Assembly (NCBI RefSeq): GCF_016919245.1
Contig: NZ_JAFEJA010000001.1
Coordinates: forward strand, 1,488,001 to 1,552,000
Reading direction: 5' to 3'
DNA: 64,000 bases
From: Streptomyces zhihengii
GTDB taxonomy: Bacteria; Actinomycetota; Actinomycetes; Streptomycetales; Streptomycetaceae
Shown here: positions 1-9,295 of the stretch, piece after piece
Layout of the letters: each line of letters starts with the position of its first letter
How positions within the stretch are numbered: position 1 is the stretch's first letter
Notes under the pieces: generated by a model
What the model was told of the DNA's origin: nothing
What the model saw: only the letters and a program-made list of their open reading frames with translations
The model's database searches: none
Translations under genes and position numbers: made by a program

Positions 1-469
1 CGTTGTCGGGGAGCGCGCCGCCCCAGAAGCCGGTGTCGACGTGCGCCTTGGGCCGGGCGACGTCCTGCTTGGTGCGCAGGTGGCCGACGGTGGTCGTCGG
101 CGGGAGGGAGTTGAGCGGCATGTCGAGCAGGGTGGTGATGCCGCCGGCGGCAGCGGCGCGGGTGGCCGTCCAGAAGCCCTCCCACGCGGTGCGGCCGGGG
201 TCGTTCACATGGACATGGGTGTCGACGAGCCCCGGGAGCAGGACGTCGTCACCGAGGTCCTCCAGCCGGGCGCCCTCGGGCACCTCCGCGTCGTGGGCCC
301 CCACGGCGGCGATCCGCCCGCCGGCGACGGCGACCGTCGCGGCCCGCGTGCCGTCGGGGGTGACCACCCGGGTCGAGCGCAGCACCAGACGCACGGGCGC
401 GTCCTGGCCGTCGCCGGGGGCCGGGGTCGTCTCCCGGTTCACGTGTGCGGCACCGTCCACGTCGGACAC
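1..469 (-). CDS. allB: Allantoinase, N-terminal part (cut by window edge)
   Basis: The reverse strand from a GTG at 469 reads about 156 residues of a cyclic amidohydrolase. Allantoinase opens the hydantoin ring of allantoin to allantoate in purine catabolism. The visible part has the family's small beta-sandwich start, then [16 protein letters not shown], whose HxH supplies two metal ligands, then the allantoinase-like [20 protein letters not shown] and [12 protein letters not shown]. The GTG at 469 is preceded by purine-rich GAAGGCAGGTGAG. The remainder, including the carboxylated lysine and later histidines, lies beyond the left edge. The divergent neighbour is an IclR regulator and malate synthase is nearby, as in the allantoin regions known from streptomycetes. 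Dihydropyrimidinase is the main alternative, but the motif set and context favour allantoinase. Confidence 0.9.
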   Translation of the reverse strand, partial: MSDVDGAAHVNRETTPAPGDGQDAPVRLVLRSTRVVTPDGTRAATVAVAGGRIAAVGAHDAEVPEGARLEDLGDDVLLPGLVDTHVHVNDPGRTAWEGFWTATRAAAAGGITTLLDMPLNSLPPTTTVGHLRTKQDVARPKAHVDTGFWGGALPDN

Positions 470-554
470 CCGCTCACCTGCCTTCTCTCGTGTCGGGGGC
501 GACCGTCGTGGGCGACGCGTCGCCTCGGTGCCGCGACCGCGGCACCCGGAGAAA

Positions 555-571
555 TTCAACGAACTGTTGAA
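555..571. promoter_or_regulatory. Inverted repeat TTCAAC-N5-GTTGAA, probable AllR-type operator
   Basis: Perfect 6-bp arms separated by 5 bp, about 86-102 bp upstream of the allantoinase start. A degenerate copy with the same arm length and spacer (ATCAAC-N5-ATTGAA, 5389-5405) overlaps the -35 of malate synthase. I infer that the IclR protein encoded at 854 binds both. The sequence shows the repeats; binding is inference. Confidence 0.55.
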
Positions 572-646
572 GTAATCAGGAGTCTTCCCCTCCGCGGACC
601 CTCCGTCAAGACCCACCCCCGGGGGCGGTGCTCCGCGGCACCGGAA

Positions 647-679
647 TTGGATGTTTCCACAAAGTGGAAGTAGAATTCC
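647..679 (+). promoter_or_regulatory. allR-like promoter with 15-bp palindrome TTCCACAAAGTGGAA in the spacer
   Basis: TTGGAT (647-652) and TAGAAT (671-676) are 18 bp apart and give a credible vegetative promoter for the IclR gene. The spacer holds a perfect TTCCAC-AAA-GTGGAA palindrome (655-669), and GGAATT/AATTCC arms (643-648, 674-679) surround it. A palindrome between -35 and -10 fits autorepression. The 5' leader to the GTG at 854 would be about 170 nt. Confidence 0.55.
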
Positions 680-853
680 GTTCTGCGGTCGGGGCGTTCA
701 CCCGACGAGCAGGACCCGCCACCACGACCAGGGTGGCAGAGACCGGGACAAACAGCCCCTGACCGGCCACGACGGCAGGACGGCCGCGCGGTGCGCGCGG
801 GGTGCGCCCGGTACGCTGCTGCCTTGCCCCGCCTGCCCGAAAGGACCGCCGAC

Positions 854-1654
854 GTGCCGACGTCCGACGCCAGCGCCACCGACGCCGCCAAGCCCGCCGC
901 GAGCGGCGGTGTGCAGTCCCTGGAGCGCGCCTTCGACCTGCTGGAGCGGATGGCCGACGCGGGCGGCGAGGTGGGGCTCAGCGAGCTCTCGGCGAGCAGC
1001 GGACTGCCGCTGCCGACCATCCACCGCCTGATGCGCACCCTGGTCGCCTGCGGATACGTGCGCCAGCAGCCCAACCGCCGCTACGCGCTCGGCCCGCGGC
1101 TGATCCGGCTCGGCGAGTCGGCGTCCCGGCTGCTCGGCACCTGGGCCCGCCCCTATCTCGCGCGCCTCGTCGAGGAGACCGGCGAGACCGCCAACATGGC
1201 CCTCCTCGACGGCGACGAGATCGTCTACGTGGCACAGGTGCCCTCCAAGCACTCCATGCGGATGTTCACCGAGGTCGGCCGCCGGGTGCTGCCCCACTCG
1301 ACGGGCGTGGGCAAGGCCCTGCTCGCCCACACGCCCCCGGACGAGGTGCGCGCGCTGCTCGCCCGCACCGGGATGCCGGCGGCGACGGAGAAGACCATCA
1401 CCACGCCCGACGGTTTCCTCGACGCCCTGGAGCAGGTGCGCCGGGCCGGGTACGCGGTGGACGACAACGAGCAGGAGATAGGGGTCCGCTGCCTCGCCGT
1501 CCCCGTGCCCGAGTCCCCCACCGCCGCGGCCATCTCGATCTCCGGGCCCGCGGGCCGGGTGACGGAGGCCGCGACGGGCCGCATCGTCCCGATCCTCCAG
1601 GAGGTCGCCCGCGACCTGTCGGCGGCGCTGGCGAGCACGGGGCCGCAGGCGTAG
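854..1654 (+). CDS. allR: IclR-family transcriptional regulator, probable allantoin-pathway repressor
   Basis: 266 residues, the normal IclR length. An N-terminal winged helix-turn-helix (about residues 20-80, with LSELSASSGLPLPTIHRLMR as recognition region) is followed by the IclR effector domain, including HSTGVGKALLA and the small-molecule pocket region around DNEQEIGVRCLAVPV. The GTG at 854 is chosen because GAAAGGACC lies about 9 nt upstream; an in-frame ATG at 791 has a poor ribosome site and would add 21 unlikely residues. The gene is divergent from allantoinase and 4 kb from malate synthase, whose promoter carries a similar repeat. The family senses allantoin or glyoxylate-related metabolites. 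The name allR rests on this context, not on a search. Confidence 0.85.
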   Translation: MPTSDASATDAAKPAASGGVQSLERAFDLLERMADAGGEVGLSELSASSGLPLPTIHRLMRTLVACGYVRQQPNRRYALGPRLIRLGESASRLLGTWARPYLARLVEETGETANMALLDGDEIVYVAQVPSKHSMRMFTEVGRRVLPHSTGVGKALLAHTPPDEVRALLARTGMPAATEKTITTPDGFLDALEQVRRAGYAVDDNEQEIGVRCLAVPVPESPTAAAISISGPAGRVTEAATGRIVPILQEVARDLSAALASTGPQA

Positions 1655-1670
1655 GCCGGACCGGCGAGAA

Positions 1671-1721
1671 GCAACGCCGCGGCGGGCGCACCGGATTCCG
1701 GTGCGCCCGCCGCGGCGTTGC
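1671..1721 (+). terminator. Perfect 25-bp-arm hairpin, terminator of the IclR gene
   Basis: A 51-nt perfect inverted repeat (GCAACGCCGCGG... with its exact complement) begins 16 nt after the stop codon. No T-tract follows, which is usual for streptomycete terminators. It separates the regulator from the DasR-box promoter at 1781. Confidence 0.85.
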
Positions 1722-1780
1722 CGCGCGCACCCCGCCCCTCCGCCCCGGGCGCGCCCCCGCGATCGCCGCCGTCGTCCCCG

Positions 1781-1818
1781 TTGACAGTGAAGGGCCGCCC
1801 GGTATGGTCTAGACCAAG
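1781..1818 (+). promoter_or_regulatory. Promoter overlapped by a DasR-responsive element (dre)
   Basis: TTGACA (1781-1786) and TATGGT (1803-1808), 16 bp apart, form a strong vegetative-type promoter. The 12-bp palindrome TGGTCTAGACCA (1805-1816) covers the -10 and matches the core of the known dre consensus for DasR, the GntR repressor of N-acetylglucosamine metabolism. Position over the -10 predicts repression. A leader of about 140 nt separates it from the DoxX-like gene at 1956. A second copy lies at 44628. Confidence 0.75.
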
Positions 1819-1955
1819 CAGCTGCGGACAGGAACTCCCGTGCCGGCGGCCGGTACCCCACCACCGGCCGCGGCCCATGCACGCGCCCCGCCGCCGCGTC
1901 GCACCACGCCCGTGGAGCACGCGGCGGCCTGCGCCCCCACGCAGAAGGAGTCGTC

Positions 1956-2528
1956 ATGCCGGTTACTCCGAGGCCCGTTTCGCGCTTACGGCCCCCGTCC
2001 CGCACCTCCGCCGTCCTCCGGCAGCCTGGACCCGCCCGGCGGCGGACCACCAGGATCGTGGACGACACGGCCGTGCGGCTCGCCCGGCACGGTCCGGTGC
2101 TGCTCCGGTGGTCGGTGGGCCTGGTCTTCCTGTGGTTCGGCGTGCTGAAGCTCTTCCCCGGCACCAGCCCTGCGGAGGCGGTCGCGGTCAGGGCGGCGAC
2201 CAGGATGACCTTCGGCGTCCTGCCCGCGGACGCCGTGGCACCGCTGCTGGCCCTGATGGAGACGGCCGTCGGCGTCGGCCTCCTCACGGGCCTGCTGCTG
2301 CGCCTGACCCTCGCCGTCTTCTTCTGCCACATGGCGGGCGTGTTCCTCGCCCTGGTGCTGCTCGCCGACGAGATGTGGCAGGACGGATTCCTCGTCCCGA
2401 CGATGGAGGGTCAGTACATCGTCAAGAACGTGGTCCTGGTCGCCGCCGGCCTCGTCGTCGCCGCCGGCGAACGGAACCGCGCGGCACGGTCCCGGCGGCA
2501 CCGGCCCCACCCCTGCCCGGGGCCGTAA
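1956..2528 (+). CDS. DoxX-like integral membrane protein
   Basis: 190 residues. After a basic N-terminal tail of about 45 residues come roughly four hydrophobic segments: LLRWSVGLVFLWFGVLKLFP, a segment around LLALMETAVGVGLLTGLLL, LTLAVFFCHMAGVFLALVLL, and NVVLVAAGLVVAA. The first helix with FLWFGVLKLFPGTSP is typical of the DoxX/DUF417-like family, whose biochemical role is not settled. AGAAGGAG lies about 7 nt before the ATG. Its unusual point is the dre-covered promoter upstream, which would place this membrane protein under DasR and hence N-acetylglucosamine control. It ends 117 bp before the next gene, which has its own possible -10 (TACCCT). Confidence 0.8.
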   Translation: MPVTPRPVSRLRPPSRTSAVLRQPGPARRRTTRIVDDTAVRLARHGPVLLRWSVGLVFLWFGVLKLFPGTSPAEAVAVRAATRMTFGVLPADAVAPLLALMETAVGVGLLTGLLLRLTLAVFFCHMAGVFLALVLLADEMWQDGFLVPTMEGQYIVKNVVLVAAGLVVAAGERNRAARSRRHRPHPCPGP

Positions 2529-2645
2529 CGGGGGCGGCGCTTCCGCTGCCCACGCGAGCGGTGCGCGGCTACCCTGGACGCATCCGCGCGGCCGACCGCC
2601 GCCGGGTCGGCCGGGGGGCCGCGCACCGGAGCTGGGGGGCACACG

Positions 2646-3512
2646 GTGGACTGGCTGCTGACCGACGGCGACGGGATCTTCACCTTCTGGATGCTGGTCT
2701 TCGCCGGGTGCAACGTGCTGCGCGGCGCGTACTGCCTGGTGATCCGCGACAGGCGCGACCGGAGGGCCGTCGGCGAGGTGATCACGGGAGGCCTCCACCC
2801 GGTGCGGGCCTCCTTCCTTCTGGGCGGCACGGACAGTGCGGCCATGACCGCCGTCTGCGCACTGGCCGACGACGGGGTGCTGCGCGTCTCCGCGGACGGC
2901 GGCCTGCGGCACACCCACCGGGGACGCCCGCAGTCGAGCCCGGCCCTGAAGGAGCTGTCCGAGGAGATGCGGCGCACGCCACGGGGCGAGACGACCAAGC
3001 TGTACGAGATCCGGGAGTCCTTCCGTTTCGACCGGTTCCGGATGCTCGTCGCCGCGGAGTCGCCCTCGGTGCGCACCAAGGCGTCGGGGCGGAGCCAGAC
3101 ACTGATGATGGTCGCCGCGACGGTGATCGCGCTCGGCATGGGGTTCCACGCCGGCCCGGCCAACGCGTCGGTCCCGTTCCTTCCCGAGGCCGACCGGACG
3201 GTGTGGCTGTACGTCTGCATGGGGTTCTGGTTCGCGGGGTCGGGGGTGGCCGCGCTCTGGCCGTCGGAGCGCCGGCGTCGCTGGAAGGCGCTCGACGCGT
3301 ACTGCCGCGGGCGGCAGGCCGTGCCACGCTCCGCCCTGCCCGCGACCACGTACGAGGCGATCGTCCGGTCCGGGGTGCGGCCTCCGCCGCCCCCGCCCCC
3401 GGCCCCGCCGACCCGCACGCCGGGCCGCACCCGCAATCCGGACGGCTCCTGGTCCGACGGCGTCGAGGTGGACTCCTCCTGCGGCAGCTGCGGCGGGTGC
3501 GGCGGCGACTGA
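2646..3512 (+). CDS. TIGR04222-type membrane protein with Gly/Cys-rich tail
   Basis: 288 residues from a GTG preceded by GGGGGG. A first membrane segment (about residues 9-30), a cytosolic-looking middle, two further hydrophobic segments (about 150-170 and 190-212), a Pro-rich stretch (PPPPPPPAPPTRTP), and a short tail SSCGSCGGCGGD. This arrangement and the Gly/Cys tail match the TIGR04222 group of actinobacterial and other bacterial proteins, whose function is unknown. The tail could bind metal or be modified; that is speculation. The intact reading frame and clean start support a real gene. No partner is evident; the ACT-domain gene follows after 43 bp and may be cotranscribed. Confidence 0.75.
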   Translation: MDWLLTDGDGIFTFWMLVFAGCNVLRGAYCLVIRDRRDRRAVGEVITGGLHPVRASFLLGGTDSAAMTAVCALADDGVLRVSADGGLRHTHRGRPQSSPALKELSEEMRRTPRGETTKLYEIRESFRFDRFRMLVAAESPSVRTKASGRSQTLMMVAATVIALGMGFHAGPANASVPFLPEADRTVWLYVCMGFWFAGSGVAALWPSERRRRWKALDAYCRGRQAVPRSALPATTYEAIVRSGVRPPPPPPPAPPTRTPGRTRNPDGSWSDGVEVDSSCGSCGGCGGD

Positions 3513-3555
3513 GCCCCGCGCGGACGCGACGGCGGTCGGTCCGTAGCCTGGCGCC

Positions 3556-3966
3556 ATGAGCGGCGAGAGCGATCTGCGGACCCTGCTGAGCGGGATGCGG
3601 CCCCTGCTGCGGCCCGGCCGGTACGTCTTCACGACCGTGGACGGGGGCGTGCCGGAGGGCACGGCCCCCGTGGTCACGGTCACGGAGGAGGAGGGCCTGA
3701 CCCTGGTCGTCACCCAGGAGGAGGCCGACGCGGCCGGGCTCGCCTACGACTACGTGGCCGGTTGGATCACCCTGCGCGTGCACTCCGCGCTCGACGCCGT
3801 CGGGCTGACCGCCGAGGTCTCCCGCGCCCTCGCCGGCGCCGGCCTGAGCTGCAACGTCGTGGCGGGCTTCCACCACGACCACCTCTTCGTCCCGCACGAG
3901 CACGCGGAACGCGCGGTGGAGGTGCTGGGCGAGCTGTCGCGGGGCGCGGCACGGGGCGACGACTGA
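3556..3966 (+). CDS. ACT-domain protein (DUF2241-like)
   Basis: 136 residues. The N-terminal half (LRTLLSGMRPLLRPGRYVFTTVDGG) and the C-terminal ACT-like fold (ITLRVHSALDAVGLTAEVSRALAGAGLSCNVVAGFHHDHLFVP) match a small free-standing family of ACT proteins in actinobacteria. ACT domains usually bind amino acids and regulate enzymes; this one has no fused catalytic domain, so its partner is unknown. It follows the membrane protein gene by 43 bp in the same direction. Confidence 0.75.
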   Translation: MSGESDLRTLLSGMRPLLRPGRYVFTTVDGGVPEGTAPVVTVTEEEGLTLVVTQEEADAAGLAYDYVAGWITLRVHSALDAVGLTAEVSRALAGAGLSCNVVAGFHHDHLFVPHEHAERAVEVLGELSRGAARGDD

Positions 3967-4071
3967 GCGTCGGACCGCCGGGCGCCCGGAGTTCCGGCCC
4001 GGCGGGCCGCGCGGCGCGGATGCTGTCGGCAGGCGCCCGGGAAACCCCCGGGCGCGCCCGGCCTCCGCCCG

Positions 4072-4452
4072 TCAGGCGCCCGGGAAGCCGCCGGGTGCGG
4101 AGGGCTCCGGCCCGGTGGGGCCGAGCGGCCCCGAGCCCGTGGGGCGGGGTGCGTCGGAGAAGAGGTCGACCGCGGCGCGTACCTGCATCAGCGCGGGCGA
4201 CAGGGCGCTCACCGAGCCGACCGCGCCCGCGATCAGCAGCAGCGACCTGCGCATCCGGCGGACCTCGGGATCGCCCGCGGCGACCATCGCCGCCAGCACG
4301 GCGAGCTCGTCCTCGGCGATTCCCCGGTCACCGAACTCGGCCGGATGGCCGGCCAGTTCCCGGCGGAGCCGGGAGACGGCGGCGCGTAACTCCGCCGCCC
4401 TCGGGTCCTCGCCGCTCCGTGTCACCCGCGTCTGCCCCACGCTCCGCAACAA
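4072..4452 (-). CDS. DUF5955-like small protein with a TTA codon
   Basis: 126 residues from the TTG at 4452 (GAGGGG about 8 nt upstream); a GTG at 4425 is a possible alternative. The core RAAELRAAVSRLRRELAGHPAEFGDRGIAEDELAVLAAMVAAGDPEVRRMRRSLL is helical and charged, followed by a hydrophobic patch (LLLIAGAVGSVSALSPALM) and a Pro/Gly-rich tail. It resembles a Streptomyces-restricted family of unknown role (DUF5955). One leucine is encoded by TTA (rc 4387-4389), rare in this genus and read by the bldA tRNA, so expression may be tied to development. It converges with the ACT gene. Confidence 0.6.
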   Translation of the reverse strand: MLRSVGQTRVTRSGEDPRAAELRAAVSRLRRELAGHPAEFGDRGIAEDELAVLAAMVAAGDPEVRRMRRSLLLIAGAVGSVSALSPALMQVRAAVDLFSDAPRPTGSGPLGPTGPEPSAPGGFPGA

Positions 4453-4686
4453 AGCCCAGCCCCTCGCACGTCATCGTGCCCCCGTCCCGTACCCCCGGGG
4501 CGGGTGACCCGCCCGAGGGGTGCGGGCAAGTTAACGCCATCCGTGCCGGGGCGCGCCACAGTGCGGACGGAATTGGACATCGACGACGGCGTGGAATCGA
4601 CTGTGTGCGCGACGTGTTCGCCGGGCGTTCGGCCGCGGCGACCGCCACATCACCACAGACCACCGGAAACACCCCGAGGAGTACGC

Positions 4687-5340
4687 GTGGACGACCGGAC
4701 CGACGACACCCTCCCCGCACCCCCCGGCGCGGGCGGCGACGGCTCCGCGGCGGCGCCCGTGGTGGCCGGGCTGCTGCTCGCGGCGGGCGGCGGACGGCGG
4801 CTCGGCGGGCGGCCCAAGGCGCTCCTCCGGCACCGCGGCAGGCCCCTGGTGGAGCATGCCGTGCGGACGCTGCGCGACGGCGGCTGCGGCCCGGTGCACG
4901 TGGTGCTCGGCGCCGAGGCGGCGCGGGTGCGCCGGGAGGCACGGCTGTCCGGGTGCGCCGTGACGGTCAACCCGGAGTGGGAGTCGGGGATGGGCTCCTC
5001 GCTGCGGGCGGGGCTGGCGTCCCTGGCGGCGTCGGGGGCGGACGCGGTGGTGGTGCTGCTGGTGGACCAGCCGGGCATCGGGGCCGCCGCGGTGGCCCGG
5101 GTGGTGGGGGCGTACGGGGCACGGTCGTCGCTGGTGACGGCGGCGTACGGGGGCCGGCGCGGCCATCCGGTGCTGTTCGGCGCCGACCGCTGGGAGGCGG
5201 TGGCGGCGAGTGCGTCCGGCGACCGCGGGGCACGCGCCTACCTGAGGGAGCACGAGGCGGCGATCACCCCGGTCGAGTGCGGCGACGTGGCGGAGGAGTA
5301 CGACATCGACACGCCCGAGGATCTGCGCCACCTTGAGTGA
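4687..5340 (+). CDS. MobA/MocA-like nucleotidyltransferase
   Basis: 217 residues. The N-terminus carries the nucleotide-binding signature LLLAAGGGRRLGGRPKALL, followed by LVEHAVRTLRDGG and NPEWESGMGSSLRAGL, then VVLLVDQPGI with the metal-binding Asp, and a C-terminal YDIDTPEDL. This is the pattern of molybdenum-cofactor cytidylyl/guanylyltransferases. The GTG at 4687 is chosen because GAGGAG precedes it by about 5 nt; the open frame further upstream has non-coding composition. Between an allantoin regulator and malate synthase, the likely job is to mature the molybdopterin cofactor of xanthine dehydrogenase, feeding purine degradation. That link is inference from context. Confidence 0.8.
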   Translation: MDDRTDDTLPAPPGAGGDGSAAAPVVAGLLLAAGGGRRLGGRPKALLRHRGRPLVEHAVRTLRDGGCGPVHVVLGAEAARVRREARLSGCAVTVNPEWESGMGSSLRAGLASLAASGADAVVVLLVDQPGIGAAAVARVVGAYGARSSLVTAAYGGRRGHPVLFGADRWEAVAASASGDRGARAYLREHEAAITPVECGDVAEEYDIDTPEDLRHLE

Positions 5341-5388
5341 GCGGCGTGGCACGGTGCGCCACGATCCCTCGACCCGGAGAATCTCGAC

Positions 5389-5429
5389 ATCAACAAACCA
5401 TTGAACTTCCACCATGCGGTAACTACTAT
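5389..5429 (+). promoter_or_regulatory. Malate synthase promoter with overlapping AllR-type repeats
   Basis: TTGAAC (5401-5406) and TACTAT (5424-5429) are 17 bp apart. ATCAAC-N5-ATTGAA (5389-5405) covers the -35, and TTCCAC-N3-GCGGTA (5407-5421) fills the spacer; these are degenerate versions of the two palindromes between allB and allR. This supports joint control of the two operons. The leader to the ATG at 5592 would be about 155 nt. Confidence 0.6.
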
Positions 5430-5591
5430 CCACTGTTCAGAAGCGCCTGATCCCCCGGACGGCGCCCGCGGCCGTACCTCGGAGCCCTGGCACTGAGTGC
5501 CGTCGGGCGACCCGGCGACCGCCAGGCACCGCCCGTGACGTCCGCGAAGCCCGTGTAGTTCCTGGAAGTTCGCTGAAGGAAGTGACAGCTC

Positions 5592-7196
<1,605 letters not shown>

Positions 7197-7214
<18 letters not shown>

Positions 7215-7268
7215 CGACACGTCACCTCGGCCTGCGAGCAGCCCGACGGCTGACGGTACGTCACCTCG
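7197..7268. repeat. 33-bp direct duplication spanning the malate synthase stop codon
   Basis: 7197-7229 and 7236-7268 are near-identical 33-mers (period 39 bp, four mismatches) and both contain the same TGA context. The first copy carries the real stop (7212-7214); the second is untranslated. Confidence 0.85.
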
Positions 7269-7357
7269 CGTCCGCCGCCCCCGGTTTCCGTACGGTGCCG
7301 GGGGCGGCGGCCGTCCGGCCTTGCACCCGCTCGCGCCGCCCTGACAGGGTCGGGGGC

Positions 7358-8206
7358 ATGCACACCTTCCCCGCGCCCGACGGCACCGTCCTCGCCTACC
7401 ACGAATCCGGGGCCGGTGAGCCCCTCGTCTGCCTTCCGGGCGGCCCGATGCGGGCGTCCGCGTACCTGGGCGACCTCGGCGGACTGGCGGACGCGGGGCA
7501 CCGGGTGGTCCGGCTGGACCTGCGCGGCACCGGCGCGTCCGGGGTGCCCGCCGACCCGGCCTCCTACCGCGTCGACCGCCTGGTCGACGACGTGGAGGCG
7601 CTGCGCGAGCACCTCGGGCTGGAGCGGCTGCGGCTGTTCGGCCACTCCGCGGGCGCCGCGCTCGCGACCCTGTACACCGCCCGCCTGCCCGAGCGGGTCT
7701 CCGAGCTGGTGCTGGTCACCCCGGGCGTCGAGACCACCGGCGGCCGTGTGACGCCCCAGGACCGGCTGGAGGTCGCGCGGCTGCGCGCGGACGAGCCCTG
7801 GTTCCCGCAGGCGTACGCCGCGATGGAGGCCATCGCCGCGGGCCGCGCCACCGAGGCGGACTGGGCGGCCGCCGCGCCGCTCTCCCACGGCCGCTGGGAC
7901 GACGCGGCCCGGGAGCACCGGGCGTCGGGCCCCGCCCAGCGCAACCCCGATGCGGCGGCCGGCTACGACACCCCGGGCGCCTACGACCCCGCCGAGGTCC
8001 GCGCCGCCCTGTCCGCCTTCGGCGGCCGGACGCTGGTCGTCGCCGCGGAGTACGACGTGGCCGCCCCGCCCGTCCCCGTCACGGCCGCCGCCCGCGCCTA
8101 CCCCGGAGCCACCACCGTGGTCCTCCCCCGCGCCGGCCACTTCCCCTGGCACGACGCCCCCGGGGAGTTCACCACCGCCGTCACGGACTTCCTGACCGGC
8201 GCCTGA
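7358..8206 (+). CDS. Alpha/beta hydrolase (proline iminopeptidase-like)
   Basis: 282 residues of a single-domain alpha/beta hydrolase with no signal peptide. The oxyanion segment is LVCLPGGPMRASAYLGDL, the nucleophile elbow is FGHSAGAALA (Ser of GHSAG), an acid is expected in VVAAEYDVAAPPVP, and the histidine is in RAGHFPWHDAPGEF. HVVRLDLRGTGASGVP-like spacing after the oxyanion loop and the lid region resemble proline iminopeptidase and related hydrolases, but substrate cannot be read from sequence. GGGGG lies immediately before the ATG at 7358. A hairpin (8226-8243) follows. Confidence 0.85.
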   Translation: MHTFPAPDGTVLAYHESGAGEPLVCLPGGPMRASAYLGDLGGLADAGHRVVRLDLRGTGASGVPADPASYRVDRLVDDVEALREHLGLERLRLFGHSAGAALATLYTARLPERVSELVLVTPGVETTGGRVTPQDRLEVARLRADEPWFPQAYAAMEAIAAGRATEADWAAAAPLSHGRWDDAAREHRASGPAQRNPDAAAGYDTPGAYDPAEVRAALSAFGGRTLVVAAEYDVAAPPVPVTAAARAYPGATTVVLPRAGHFPWHDAPGEFTTAVTDFLTGA

Positions 8207-8225
8207 CCCTCGCCCGGCCGGATCA

Positions 8226-8243
8226 CGGGGACGGTCGTCCCCG
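8226..8243 (+). terminator. Short GC hairpin after the hydrolase gene
   Basis: CGGGGAC-GGTC-GTCCCCG, 7-bp arms, 20 nt after the stop codon. A likely terminator, though short by local standards. Confidence 0.5.
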
Positions 8244-8422
8244 GGCTCCGTCCGCGGCCGGCCGTCGCCGACCGCCAGGACCTCCACGGGGTGCGGGGCG
8301 CACGGGAGTTTGAGACTGCCGTGCGACCATCCGCGCACCGGCCTCCCGGTAGCTTCCGATCCGCCCGACGACGGGCAGACCGTGCCCGCGCAGGCGCCGG
8401 GCACCGACCGAGAGGAACCACC

Positions 8423-9178
8423 GTGAAGCTGGCTCGCTGGCCGGTCATGCTGGCCGCTGCCGCCCTGGCTGCCGTATCCGTGTTCACCGGCACGTCGTCC
8501 GCCGCCGCGGCCCCGGGCCCCGCCGAGACGGCGCGGGCCGGGACCGCCGCCGTCGCGGCGGCCGCCGAACCCACCGAGCCCAAGTACTTCCTCGGCAGCG
8601 GGTACGGCCCGTACAACATCGCCCTGGACGCCGCGTACGGCACCGCCTACGCGGCGGCCGCCAACGAGGGCTACCCCAGCTCCTCGTGCCGGCTGTCGGC
8701 GGGACCGGTGCCCAACGAGCTGAGCCCCGGCTACTTCCAGATCCTGCTGGAGATCCACTGCGTGCCGCCGGCCCCGGCCGGCGCGGGCCGGATCGTGGGC
8801 GTGCACTCGGGCAAGTGTCTGGACGTGAAGGCGGGAGGCACCGCCAACGGGACCCCGGTGCAGATCTACTCGTGCAACAACGGCTCGAACCAGTCGTGGA
8901 AGCTGTACCCGGACGGCACGCTGCGGTCGCTGGGCAGATGCCTGGACGTCCAGTACGCCAGGACGGAGAACGGCTCGCTGCTCGGCATGAACAGCTGCCA
9001 CGGCGCGCCCAACCAGCAGTGGCAGCTCCTGGAGGGCGGTCTGCTGCGCAGCGCCCACTCCGGCAAGTGCCTGGACGCCCTCGGCTGGGGCACGGGCAAC
9101 GGCACCCGCGTCGGGATCTGGGACTGCGCCCCGCACCACACCAACCAGCAGTGGCAGGGCCCGGGCCTCGGCACCTGA
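8423..9178 (+). CDS. Secreted ricin-B-type (beta-trefoil) lectin protein
   Basis: 251 residues from a GTG with GAGAGGAA about 8 nt upstream. Residues 1-30 form a Sec signal peptide (KLARWPVMLAAAALAAVSVF, cleavage near SSAAAAPG). A unique domain of about 75 residues (YFLGSGYGPYNIALDAAYGTAYAAA...) precedes a C-terminal ricin-B domain with three repeats ending NQSW, NQQW and NQQW and the conserved KCLDV/RCLDV/KCLDA motifs. It should bind galactose- or mannose-type glycans outside the cell. No glycosidase domain is attached, so it may be a stand-alone lectin. It converges on the ATPase gene across a long shared hairpin. Confidence 0.88.
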   Translation: MKLARWPVMLAAAALAAVSVFTGTSSAAAAPGPAETARAGTAAVAAAAEPTEPKYFLGSGYGPYNIALDAAYGTAYAAAANEGYPSSSCRLSAGPVPNELSPGYFQILLEIHCVPPAPAGAGRIVGVHSGKCLDVKAGGTANGTPVQIYSCNNGSNQSWKLYPDGTLRSLGRCLDVQYARTENGSLLGMNSCHGAPNQQWQLLEGGLLRSAHSGKCLDALGWGTGNGTRVGIWDCAPHHTNQQWQGPGLGT

Positions 9179-9182
9179 GCCC

Positions 9183-9231
9183 CGGCACACCGGCCCCGGC
9201 GCTTCCCCGGCGCCGGGGCCGGGGTGTGCCG
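9183..9231. terminator. Long bidirectional hairpin between convergent genes
   Basis: CGGCACACC and GGCCCCGGCGC pair with GCGCCGGGGCC and GGTGTGCCG around a short TTCCCC loop, with a two-base bulge. It lies between the lectin stop (9178) and the stop of the leftward gene at 9287 and can serve both. Confidence 0.8.
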
Positions 9232-9250
9232 CCGTCCGCCCGCGCGGGCT

Positions 9251-9295
9251 GCCGGTGTGCGGTCAGCCGCCGGGGCCGGTGTGCCGTCAGCCGCC
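9251..9295. repeat. 21-bp tandem duplication including a stop codon
   Basis: 9251-9271 and 9275-9295 differ at one base (period 24 bp). Both contain the TCA that is the complement of a TGA; the one at 9287-9289 is the true stop of the leftward gene and the other is a downstream echo. Confidence 0.85.

Noticed and set aside
4504..4686. In-frame N-terminal extension of the nucleotidyltransferase
   Set aside because: Pro/Arg/His-rich, no ribosome site; the GTG at 4687 has GAGGAG and begins just before the fold.
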